Assembly (NCBI GenBank): GCA_963693285.1
Contig: OY848930.1
Location: forward strand, 5,270,001 to 5,334,000
Direction of reading: 5' to 3'
DNA: 64,000 nucleotides
Source of the DNA: Xestospongia muta
Lineage: Eukaryota; Porifera; Demospongiae; Haplosclerida; Petrosiidae
Shown: positions 38,157 to 50,300 of the stretch, piece by piece
Numbering within the stretch: the first letter of the stretch is position 1
Layout of the letters: each line of letters opens with the position of its first letter
Made by a program: the position numbers and the translations under genes
The notes under the pieces: model-generated
The model's database searches: none
What the model was told of the DNA's origin: nothing
The model's input: only the letters and a program-made list of their open reading frames with translations

Positions 38157-39491
38157 ATGTTGAATTTATATATCCCTATATTATGTATAGTGATTGTGAT
38201 GATATTGAGAGTTACAAAGAGAAGGTTAGTATATTTGGGTACTGGTGTCTTTGCAGGACTTCTAATAGTCAACAGAATGATATTACCTTCAACGTCAAGG
38301 TGTATTTCAGCTACTTGTCATACTGGTCCCGCCTATCAGTTATTGAGACGTAATGAGATGAGGATCGAAGTCGATCATCCGTTAATATCTTCAGTTCACA
38401 TTAATTATTTGCCCTCTAATCATCCTAATGAAGACAGATTTTCTATTGGAACAATCAAAGAACATTGTACTAGTTTATTTGCAGTTATTGATGGACATAA
38501 AACTGACGATTGTTCAGATCATCTCAAGGACACATTGTTACCATACGTTGTGCATTCTCTGAAGGAAGGGGGTGTGGTTAAAAGCAACATTGAAATGGTT
38601 GATGTACATCGCCATGCTGATACAATTATAGCATCCACTGATACCTGTGACACCACTTCACTTGATAATGTAAAAGTCGTTGATAACCTATTACATCAAG
38701 GTTTTATGTCGCTTGATAAAAACATCAGTGAAGAGGCTTTGAAATGCTTTCGTTTAGTTAATAAAGGACATTCTATTAAAGAAAATAATCGTCTTAAGAT
38801 AACTATGAGGGCTATTGCTGGTGCTTGTGCTTTGGTTGCTATGGTAACAGATAAGATGGTATACATTGCCAATACTGGTGATTGTCGAGTTATATTGGGT
38901 GTTAAAGAAAAGGGGGTGTGGTCTGCCACACCTCTGAGTCGAGATCAAAATGCACATAATAAAGATGAAGTGATTCGTATAATTTCAGCTCATCCTGGCG
39001 AGGAAAAAACTGTAATTTCTATGGGACGAATATTGGGTTCTTTAATGCCTTTTAGATCTTTTGGTGATGTTGAGTTAAAATGGCCTCAAGAACAATTGGA
39101 TCTCTTTGGCTCGTATCTGGCAAATTATTTCACTCCGCCCTATCTTACAGCAGACCCTGTAGTCACCAATAAAATAGTGACTTCGTCTGATAAATTTATG
39201 GTTCTAGCAACAGATGGTCTGTGGGAAAAACTTAGCAATGAGAAAGTTGTCGAGACTGTTAGTAATATAGGTGTCTCTAGTCGTAAAACTGGACTGATGG
39301 GTTTTTTTAGTCGACAACAACAAGAGGAGTGTTGTTCATATGAAAACTCAGCTACAACATTGTTGTGGGAAGCACTAGGTGGTACAGAGGATAGTGTTGA
39401 CAACATGTTAAGAATTCCACCACGTTTTAGTCGATTACATCGTGATGACATCACTGTTTTAGTGGTTCATTTTAAAGATAAAGATACATAG
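38157..39491 (+). CDS. PDP1: Pyruvate dehydrogenase phosphatase-like PP2C (PPM family), intronless
   Basis: Metal-dependent Ser/Thr phosphatase resembling the PDP catalytic subunit, which reactivates pyruvate dehydrogenase in the mitochondrial matrix. Visible PPM motifs are NEDRFS, AVIDGH, IANTGDCRVILGV, LSRDQNAHN, LMPFRSFGDV, TPPYLTADP, LATDGLWE and HRDDITVLVVHF. Their order matches PDP1/2, and the LMPFR-FGD, HNAxN-type and TPPYLTA segments are PDP-specific. The Gly after the DGH motif is replaced (DGHKTDDC). The N-terminus MLNLYIPILCIVIVMILRVT and a second hydrophobic run near residue 25 suggest membrane association or an unusual targeting sequence. The frame stays open up to an ATG at 38067 (30 more residues). 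I prefer 38157 because a CACGTG box at 38106-38111, which lies upstream of starts in neighbouring genes, would otherwise fall in coding sequence. No introns. Confidence 0.85.
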   Translation: MLNLYIPILCIVIVMILRVTKRRLVYLGTGVFAGLLIVNRMILPSTSRCISATCHTGPAYQLLRRNEMRIEVDHPLISSVHINYLPSNHPNEDRFSIGTIKEHCTSLFAVIDGHKTDDCSDHLKDTLLPYVVHSLKEGGVVKSNIEMVDVHRHADTIIASTDTCDTTSLDNVKVVDNLLHQGFMSLDKNISEEALKCFRLVNKGHSIKENNRLKITMRAIAGACALVAMVTDKMVYIANTGDCRVILGVKEKGVWSATPLSRDQNAHNKDEVIRIISAHPGEEKTVISMGRILGSLMPFRSFGDVELKWPQEQLDLFGSYLANYFTPPYLTADPVVTNKIVTSSDKFMVLATDGLWEKLSNEKVVETVSNIGVSSRKTGLMGFFSRQQQEECCSYENSATTLLWEALGGTEDSVDNMLRIPPRFSRLHRDDITVLVVHFKDKDT

Positions 39492-39500
39492 ATTGTTTCA

Positions 39501-40442
39501 TTATAACTGACTAATATAAGTCCATTCATAAAATGCAATACTTTGTAATAAACAATCGCTAAGATCATCCATTTTCTTTTGCCTCCAATAATAATCACAC
39601 AAATTATCGGGGGCATTTAAAAAAATTCCTAAAGGTGTACAAACTTTCTCTAAGCCATCTACTCCTAATAAATGACTTGTTGCTACAACAGCTGCTCTTT
39701 TCTTATGATAATATTGACCTGATCCCAGCTCAAAATATCGTCCCACTTTTCTTGGTGAAATACCATATATGGTGACACCTTGTTCTCGAGCTATTGTATA
39801 AAAGACTGATTCCAGTAATCTCAGTCTGAGACTAATATCCAGATATCCAGTATGAGTTCTTAATGTTCTGTGACTTTGAGATTCAAAGAGATAAACTGAG
39901 GCAGAAGGTAGGCTATGGAAAAGACGACTAACCTAGATAATTAATTATTAATTATTATAATTGATAGGGTTAATGTCATACTTGCTCATAACATGCTTCG
40001 AGAGAATATGGGCGTACCAATACAAGCTCAATTCGTTCCCATTCCAATAGTCTCATACCCATACTTAGATGAGCTACAGCAGTATTGGACAATCCAAGAT
40101 CTAATGAAACCACACTGGAGGGTAACTAGCAATGATATTATTATAGATAACATGTACATGTAGAAATACCTTTATTTTTCCATATAAGGAATGGAAATAT
40201 TGATATATCTCAACGATATCACTGACTCTATTATTATGACTCATTGTAGCCAGTGTCTTTGGTCCAATACCACGGATATTGATGATGTCACATAAAGTCA
40301 TGTGACCTGTTGATCGTAACTTGATTAATTGGTCTATTTTATTTGAACTCATACGTGGTAATGATCTCAATTGATCCAGTGATCCAGAATTGAAACATTC
40401 TAGTAAATTCTTCAAGTCCAACAATGCAGATTTCAAGGACAT
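39501..40442 (-). CDS. TEFM: TEFM-like mitochondrial transcription elongation factor
   Basis: TEFM binds mitochondrial RNA polymerase and increases its processivity. Three exons (40168-40442, about 39996-40125, 39501-39930) give roughly 280 residues. The N-terminal part has a helix-hairpin-helix block (ALLDLKNLLECFNSGSL ... IINIRGIGPKTLATM). The C-terminal part is an RNase H/resolvase-like pseudonuclease fold (VSLDLGLSNTAVAHLSMGM, SVYLFESQSHRTLRT), ending in CLLQSIAFYEWTYISQL, close to human TEFM (SLLQAIAFYEL). The start is the ATG at 40442. A TTG lies one codon upstream and is not needed. Its stop lies 9 bp from the stop of the opposing phosphatase gene. A mitochondrial presequence is not obvious at the N-terminus. 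Confidence 0.82.
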
Positions 40443-40908
40443 CAAGACACCACGTGGGCTATTATGTTACGGACGTGTACGGAAACATTCTATAATTTGT
40501 ACAGAAATGTAATGCTGTTTTAAAATAGCTTTTCCGTATACTGCAACTGACTAAGAAGATAGGAGTGGCTACTAACAGCTAAAATTCGTAATCACATGAC
40601 TATCTTGCTTACAACACCCAAAGGAAACAAAGTGAAGTAAACATAAACTACACTTTTTGGAGTGAACAGAAGAATTGAAAAGTGAGTTATCTAAAAACTA
40701 AATCATAACCTGTTCAAATTATACTCGTTTTGGTACACAATTCATTATAGATATATATAGATATATATATATATATATATACATACATACAGTATAGTCC
40801 TATATAACCACAGTATAATACTGTAGTAGATGCAAATATGTATATAGAAATAATATATTCAAATAGCTAATTTATTGTATTGACACACGCCTTTAGGAGA
40901 CCCTCAAT
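40443..40908. promoter_or_regulatory. Divergent TEFM/PIP4P promoter and PIP4P 5' UTR intron
   Basis: A CACGTGGG box lies at 40452-40459, 10 bp upstream of the TEFM ATG. The shared block (TTACGG ... GGAAACATTCTATAATTTGT ... TTTCCGTATAC) is at 40466-40541. A GTGAGT donor at 40682 and the acceptor CCTTTAG ending at 40895 define a 5' UTR intron of about 214 bp that contains a short (TA)n tract (about 40750-40780) and ends 13 bp before the PIP4P ATG. Confidence 0.55.
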
Positions 40909-42867
<1,959 letters not shown>

Positions 42868-43560
42868 TGTCATTGTTTCTTTACCAGAGAAGATAATGAC
42901 GCTATTGCTATCTTTAATTTTAAAAGACGTGTGGTTGTTTGTTATTATTATTGCTAATAAAGATAATTCTATTTATATCTATAAATTTAAAACTTATTAA
43001 ATAATTTTACAACCTCTACAACTGAGTTATAGGACAACGGAAAAATTTGATAAAATGACACAACCTTGAGTAAACTACCCCACAAACATATGTATAGCTA
43101 ATTGACAAGAGCGATGTAGTTCAAACAAAGTATAGGGAGAGTGAGCCCAACCTATTACTCATACTTGGACAATACCATCTTGTCAGTACTATAGTCCACA
43201 CTTGAGAAACTTGTGATATGTTGAACAAGTGTTATCAATTATACAATTGTGTTTACGTCAATTACAATGATTATAACAACAATTGACAACTAGAATATTT
43301 TTATTAAATTATTCGTTAATATATATATATGTGGTCAAGATCACAAACACAGCACTTAATTTATATTATGGTGGTAAGAGATAAAATACAACTGACATAC
43401 TGACATTGGATAATGATAAATCTTGAAATAAAATAGATCGTGTACATACTATGATTCATCATAAATGTTAATATAATGAATAAAATATGTTTCTTTAAAC
43501 AAAAAGACACTGAAAAACATTTACAGCTAGTTCAACTCACAAAACAGTTGTTGACACATA
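42868..43560. other. Convergent intergenic region between PIP4P and the first TALE gene
   Basis: About 690 bp of AT-rich sequence holds the two 3' UTRs. AATAAA occurs near 42956 on the plus strand. I see no coding potential or RNA gene here. Confidence 0.5.
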
Positions 43561-44816
43561 TTAGGATTGTGATATGTTGGACAAGTGTATTCCTGAAATC
43601 ATGCTGTCACGTTTTACTGCATCCAAATCTGAGACACCAAGGTTACTGTTAGTTGCCGTGGTAACCAAAGACCCAGTATGATTCCACACATCGCTTTGGT
43701 ATGGTAAGGTAGTCAGTGGTGTCCATGGCAACGGTAATGGTGTTGCTGTAGCTACAGTACTAGATTGTGAACTACATAACGTGGTAGCATTTAATGTTGG
43801 TTTGCAAACTCCACAGGGACAACTTCCATTTGGTGAAGAGGTCATCAACTGTGAATTTGGTGGTGGAATACTCCAACTTGGAGCAGCTGTGGGAAAGAAT
43901 GGAGTGTGTAGTGCAGCATTTAGTCTATAAGGTGGTCCTAAAGCTGATGGGTGTTGGGTTGGTGTTGTTTGTGGGAATGGAGCTAGTTTTGTAGCCGATA
44001 GAGAAGGGTATTTATCAAAAGATGACAACCCTCCTCCTCCTAAACCCATGGAGTATCCGGTAGTATTGTTATAAAGCTTGGCAAGATCACCAGTTACTAT
44101 ATTTGGTGGTACTATGTTCGTATTCAAATGACAAGCCCCAAAAGCTCGATGGCCTGAGAAAGAGAGAGAGAGAGAGATAGTGGGTTATTTGCAGCTGACA
44201 TGGAGATAGCTTTTGACAATAGACAATAGATAAAATCATTATGTAATGATAATGTTTTTTTACCTGGAGCATTTGTGGTGCTACATCCTGGAATCCCTTT
44301 CTTCTTTCTCCAAGTATGATAACCAAGTTTCTTGATGTTTCTTCTTGCGTTAGCGAACCAGTCATTCAACTGGCGCAAGGTGGTCCCAGACAGAGCTGCT
44401 AAATGTTGCTTCTCCGTTTTAGTTGGATAAGGATTGCTATTATGCTCTTCAATCCACTGGACTAAAACTGCTGGATTTCGCCTCTGCTTTCTTCTATCGG
44501 GACGATACGACCTTGAGCTTTCTGGGCTGCTCGTGTCTTCTTCTTCAGTGACTTGCGCAATGCTAAGACCACTGTCACTGCTGGTATCACTGGAGATCTG
44601 GTTTGTAGTAGTTGAAGAAGGTTGCTGTTGCTGTAACGCAGTGGCTATGCTGCTGGTCGTCGTGTTACTGCTGCAGGAAACAGCATCAGTCTGCATTGTT
44701 TGGGCTGAACGAGAGAACAGACTGAAGCAGTATCTTGCAAAAGTGAATACAAGTCTACAAATGCTTGTTGCTTGCAAAACTAAACTATGCCGCTGTATAA
44801 TTGTTCCCGGGCTCAT
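43561..44816 (-). CDS. TALE homeobox protein, Iroquois/Mohawk-like (copy 1)
   Basis: Nuclear DNA-binding regulator. Two exons (44264-44816 and 43561-44153). The homeodomain, about 44290-44500, contains NPAVLVQWIEEHNSNPYPTK and LRQLNDWFANARRNIKKLG; the three-residue-loop extension and Pro-Tyr-Pro mark it as TALE. Alanine at homeodomain position 50 (WFANAR) and the NPYPTKTEK string favour Iroquois or Mohawk over Meis, Pbx or Tgif. The N-terminus is Ser/Thr/Gln-rich and the C-terminal exon is Pro/Ser/Thr-rich, as in activation domains. The start is uncertain: ATG at 44816 (MSPGTIIQRH) precedes an unexpectedly hydrophobic run, and ATG at 44696 (MQTDAVSCSS) is an alternative. The intron's acceptor sits on a (TC)n tract. 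A similar gene follows immediately downstream in tandem. Confidence 0.85.
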
Positions 44817-45522
44817 TTTAAATGTACCAGCTAGTTGCACAGCGCATGCGTTCAACTTAATAACCACGTGGGGACATATAATTTAACCCTTCAGTTTCCT
44901 ACTATATTACTCATAACATAGCATGAACGTATGAAAACTGTCTGAATACTAAACTGCTTATTACTATGTGGCAGTTTTGATAAAGACTATTACATTACTA
45001 ATATTGGATGTGCTGTATAATATCATATGTACTCATTGCATTCTAGTTCATTAGTTTTAGACCGCCAACCAATCTATACAACTTTGTAAGATTTATGAAT
45101 GAATATTTATATATTTATTATTTTTAAAGGACAAAATTAATAGCATTACAATGAATGGGTTGGTCAAAAGAATAATATTAGTTGAAAAGATTATAGTATA
45201 TATATAAGTATTAATATTATGGAGTCCAAGTGATTTATTATAAAAAGTATAATAATTAATGACAGCCTGCTGTTGGTATGACAGACAACTATGACATAAA
45301 AAATCTGAAAAGTGAACAAAGACACAGAAATATGAACTGTGATGATGAAATGAAATGGATGGGTTGAATTCCAAATGAAAAAATGCATGCAGACATGATA
45401 TTAAACAAACTAGAATTCCATGAAGGTTGAATGACTACATATACCACAATACAGTGAAGTAAACACACAATGTAACAGAGCATTAACCCTATTGTTAAAT
45501 ACAAAATAATATTTTTTAATTA
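44817..45522. other. Spacer between the two TALE genes
   Basis: About 700 bp between the start of one TALE gene and the stop of the next. A CACGTGGG box (about 44864-44871) lies 50 bp upstream of the ATG at 44816. The rest is AT-rich, without convincing coding sequence. Confidence 0.5.
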
Positions 45523-46884
45523 CTAATTTTGAAGAGCTGTGGCACCTTTGTGGTCTGTTAAAACTAAAAAAAAGAAATAAAAGATGAAACTACTTCAAAG
45601 CTCAAAGTCAGTACACTTACTTGAATTTACTGGCTCTGTTGAAGCACATTCTGGTAGCATTTGATCAGGGGATGGCTGCTGTAGTGTATATGTTGTATCA
45701 CCTACATCTATGCTTTGAGCTGAGTGACTTCTTAATTGCATTGTTGCTGTAGTGGCATCAGCAGTATAGACTTGGGCTGTTAAAGGGGAGTGTAAAGGTG
45801 CTGCATTGCCTGACGATGGTCGAGATTGCAGACTTGGGAACGATACTGGAGTGGAAGACAAAATGGGAGTAGATGGCCACTGTGCCATGGGTAAGGTAGG
45901 CATGCCAAGACCCATCATAGAAGACCGTGCTTGACTTGACATTCCATACAGACTGCCCAGTGGTGAAGTTGTAGTCGAAGACGGTTGGAGACCTGTGTCA
46001 TATGACAAGCCGTTAGTCATGTGACCTGTGACACTGCCGGCCATTCCAAGTGCAGAATGTTGATGAGGTGGATAGCTACTGTGAAGACCAGTAGCCAAAG
46101 GACTGTAAGCGGCTGCAGCATAAGGCGAGGTTGACGCTAGACCAGTGTAAGAGCCACCTATGAAAATAGAGTAGGAGAATGAGTTTAGTAAAGTATATTT
46201 TCTAGTAATATAGCATATTTTGTAGTAAAGTGTGAATTATAATGTTATTAGCAGTTGTCCCAATGAAAGCTTTGGCATTAGTTGAGAACAGTCTATGGGT
46301 CTATAAGGACGGCTATTTACACTATGTTCTGCATGAGTAACACAGTTAATATTGAAGTCCCTCAAATCCCATCAAAACAGGTACACAAGACAACTTGGTA
46401 GATAAAACTGCAAGGATCATTACTTTAGCTTGCTTATTAGCACTCAAAGTCACTACTTGTTATTAGTATAGAGAAAGATATGTAATAACTGTAACTGCTA
46501 ACAGTTATTTTTACTAAAAAAATCAAGCAAGCATGCTGTATAAATAGTAGCTAGTTAGTTACCTCCTGTAAAAGAATCGCTTGGTCTTTGTATTGGCGAT
46601 GGGAAATAGTCGAGAGAGAAAGTGGAGCGACCTTCTAGCCAAGTTTTCATCCCGATCTTTTTAATTCTGCGTCTTGCATTGGCGAACCAAGTCGACAACT
46701 GGGTCAAGTTCATACCTGAATAATAAGCTAGATACTGTTTCTCTGCTTTGGTTGGATAGGGATTGGATTGGTGATCTTCAATCCACTTAACGAGAACTGC
46801 TGTATTCCTCATTCTTCTGACAGAGTAAGAGAGACTAGAAGCTGTAGCTGAAGCTGTTTTATGATGAACACTCGAGTCTGACAT
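45523..46884 (-). CDS. TALE homeobox protein, Iroquois/Mohawk-like (copy 2)
   Basis: Three exons: 46563-46884, 45621-46157 and 45523-45554. The homeodomain contains [20 protein letters not shown] and [19 protein letters not shown], followed by MKTWLEGR; Ala at position 50 and the trailing Lys-x-x-Thr-Trp resemble Iroquois proteins. The C-terminal half is rich in Ser, Thr, Pro, Met and Tyr ([19 protein letters not shown]). The last exon adds only HKGATALQN. The start [17 protein letters not shown] at 46884 is my choice. The frame is open further upstream to an acceptor-like CAG near 47036, so a 5' exon may exist. It shares the AVLVxWIExHxSNPYPTK core and gene orientation with the neighbour at 43561, so the two are probably old tandem duplicates. 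Confidence 0.83.
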
Positions 46885-47350
46885 AACATTGACAGAGAAC
46901 TGCTTTAAAGACGAAGTGCATCTGCTGTGCACTATTTGAGAGGGTCTTCTTGTGGTAGTTGACAGTAATGAAAGTATGGAGTGTCTCCTGAGATTGCAAG
47001 GAGCTTGGCTTGTAGCTTGTTGAGTCAAGAGTAAACTGCAAAACTTTTATAAACAGCCAACAGCTATAATTTGTATGGGTTCAGTTTAAGAGCAAATTAT
47101 GAATATCATAACAGTATTAATAGTTTAATACGCGTTTATAGACTGTAGGAGGCGGAGCAACTGTTTACAGAAGTGCAAACGAGATGTTGTGATGATAAAA
47201 AGTGGACATTTGTATTAAAAACAACAACAAACAGATACAATAATAGGTTGAAATAATAACAATAAAATAACTAGAACTCAAAGTTGGAAAAAAGGTACAA
47301 CAGATTACTCTGACATTATAATGCAGAAAACATAAATTATATATTTGCAT
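46885..47350. other. Spacer between TALE copy 2 and the Fn3 receptor
   Basis: About 470 bp holds the presumed 5' region of the TALE gene and the 3' UTR of the receptor. Sequence at 46885-47036 is open in the TALE frame and may be coding if an upstream exon exists. I see nothing else. Confidence 0.4.
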
Positions 47351-50300
47351 TTAATTGAAGTATAATTCATTTGAAATGGAAGAAGGAGATGACTCGGTAG
47401 AAGACCCAATAGGGATTAAACGGTCAGAGTAATCTGACATTTTATCTTCATAACACGCTTCGTCTTCTCTATGTACAGGCTCATTAATAATATATCCCTC
47501 AGAAGATACGACAAAAGAGTTAAAATTATACGGAGGTGGCAGAGGTGGCAGAGGTGGCAGTGAAACAGGAGTCGGACGGATAATGGGGGGAGTGGCTTCC
47601 ATGAGAGGGAGGCGTTCGTCATCGCCAAAATCAGAGTCAGTAGATTCTGACTCAGCCACAATTCTATTGAACACTGAATCAGAATGATATGCTGAACTGT
47701 AGCTATTATCAGAAACACTGCTTTGCCCGTCACCACGATTCTCTCTCATGATAGTAATGTATTCATTAGGCATTGATAGAGGTTGGTGCATAATGTCCAT
47801 GGCGTATGATGTGGTCTGTCTGTGGTGACGTTTATAACTGTAAAGGAAAGTAATAGAGGAGGACAATGAGGCATTTGAATGTTTGAATAGGACAAATTCA
47901 AATTTTAAAAATGCTTTGAATAGAATGACTGGAGATGTCAAAGTGTTATGTGTGCATTATATGAATGTGGACATCATATGATGAGGATCTGTCACATACC
48001 GATGATAATAACAAAGACACAGGCATGATACACAAAGCATACAGAGAACTAGTAGAAAAGCACCTACTAACATTGAGACCACAACCACCAGTGTTATTAC
48101 ACCTGTGAATATAACCAAGGAAATCATATGAAATGTTTATTAGTTGCACATAGTCAGTAACCAACAAAACATTATGTAAGGTGCGTTAATTGCTAGATAA
48201 ACAATACTACCCAGTTAGCCCTCCCTCTCTCTTTAGAGACCACCTCCCAGTAGCCAACTAGTAATTAGTGGTCTTTACTCTCACCTGTACATCTTGGTGT
48301 ATTTAATGAGTTGACCTGAGTTAGTGAGTCATTGTAAAATGGAAGGTCAACATTTAACTGAAATGTGTAGTTGGTATTGGATTTCAACTGTCCAAACGAT
48401 AGTATGACATAATTCAATTTATTTAGAGTGATTTCAGTAACATTAATAGTTGATGTAGAGTAAGTCAGAGTGTAGTTTGCACTGTAGGCATTTTGTGCTG
48501 TGAGATTCCACGATATCAGAACTTTAAAACAATGTAACAACGAGTTGTCAATCACTTTTGTAGTTAGTGTTATATTGGGTGGTGTAGTAATAGTATCAAA
48601 GCCGGTATCTATATGGTAGATATTGTACATATTATATTGTTGAATAGAAAGAGCATTATTAAGTAAAACTGGTTTAAATAGCAGTCTTTATGACAAACAA
48701 TAGAAGTAAGCTTTGTGTGTGGAGGAATTATAACAAAAGATAAGAGACAGCTGTGTGTGTGTCAATGGCATTGTCGCACTTATATAGACTCAGACTCAAG
48801 ACTGCAACAGTCCCAGACTTATACCAGTACTATTACTATGAACTTACTATATAAAGTTTTGAAGGACTGAGACTCAGACAATGGTCCAGACCCGTTATTA
48901 GTCCAAGCCATAATTTGGACAGTATATTGACTGTTAGGTTGTAAATTTGACAATGTAATAATTGTATTAGTTGTATTAAGAGAAACTGTCCTCTCCTCTT
49001 TACAACAGTAGGTTACTGTATAGAACAATATAATACCATTGCTTTGTTGTGGAGGTGACCATCTTAGAGTAAACGATGTCATAGTGACATTTATATGAGA
49101 TATATTAAAAGGTGGTCCAGCAGGTTCTGTATAGAGAGAAAATATAAAAATACAGTACACCTGGAGCACTTTATATATACACACCACATCCTTAAACAGT
49201 GATAAACACATACTATCTCATGACATCACACAATTTTAACATTGTACAGGAAATACTGTTAGCAATTTAATCAAGAGACTTATTTATAGAGGAAGTGATT
49301 GTTAAGACATTCTTCCAAGAAAGGTGTACTACTCTGATATATACTACATTTTATACATCATTAATTATGTGAACTAAAGCAGGGGGAGGTGGATGACTTA
49401 TGTACACCTCAAATTCTGCTCATGCTTGTTTCAAACATCTGCATGGCTGCTTTTACTCCAATAGCCCTTTCTTTAGACACTATCAAAACAGTAAATCTTG
49501 TTATTTATTGAGTACTAATGGACAGTTGTCTGAGAATGAGTTATCTTAGCTATGATATGTATGTAATGCAGAGGAGAGGAAGCAACCAAACAAGGGGAAT
49601 AACAAGAACAAGAACTGGAACTATTATTGTGAGGATTGAAAGCAACACACGTTTCTACAGAACAAGTTGTGATAATAATCTTTACGAACAAAATGTTTAC
49701 TGAGTTTACAACGTGATGTATACATGGTGACAAGTAGAAACTTACTGTCTTCAAAAGTTCTTATTGAAATGGGCGGGGTCTCTGGACCTACATCAGCTTT
49801 GTTTTGAGCTGCTATAGTAAATTGGTATGTGGTATAAGGGGTTAACCCTTTAAGTGTGGCTGGAGAGTTAGTATAGGTGCTTATTCCACGAGGACATCCT
49901 GTGCATATAACGATATATGAAGTTATAGGACCATTTTGTTCTTTGATGGGAAGCGGGTCCCAAGTAAGAATAATTGATGATGAAGATAACACGTTGGCAG
50001 TAAAATTACGTGGACTACCAGTTGGTCCTGTAAAGAGAGAGATAGAGTGAAATTTATCGAAGAAGTTGACATGAGGAAAACAATGTTGCTATATCTGGTA
50101 TTATCGTAACAGTAAAAGGACACTTCTTTCAGTATATGCTAAATAACATCATATAAATATGTACCATATTGTGCTATGATTGTGTTGTCAGCAAATTAAT
50201 GCTTACATTGACGTTGTATCAGTATATATTAGTATAGAATACCGTTACTGGTACAAGTTGTAAGTAAACATGCTTAGTTTTAGCCAATAAAATGATCTAA

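Noticed and set aside
37963..39491. PIEZO and PDP as an operon-like pair
   Set aside because: The gap is only about 100-195 bp and same-strand, but PIEZO has its own AATAAA just after its stop, PDP has a CACGTG box before its start, and no spliced-leader acceptor is identifiable.
44434..44886. Plus-strand ORF of 150 codons rich in Leu, Cys and Val
   Set aside because: It is antisense to the TALE copy 1 exon; its composition is explained by the reverse complement of Gln/Ser/Thr-rich coding sequence.
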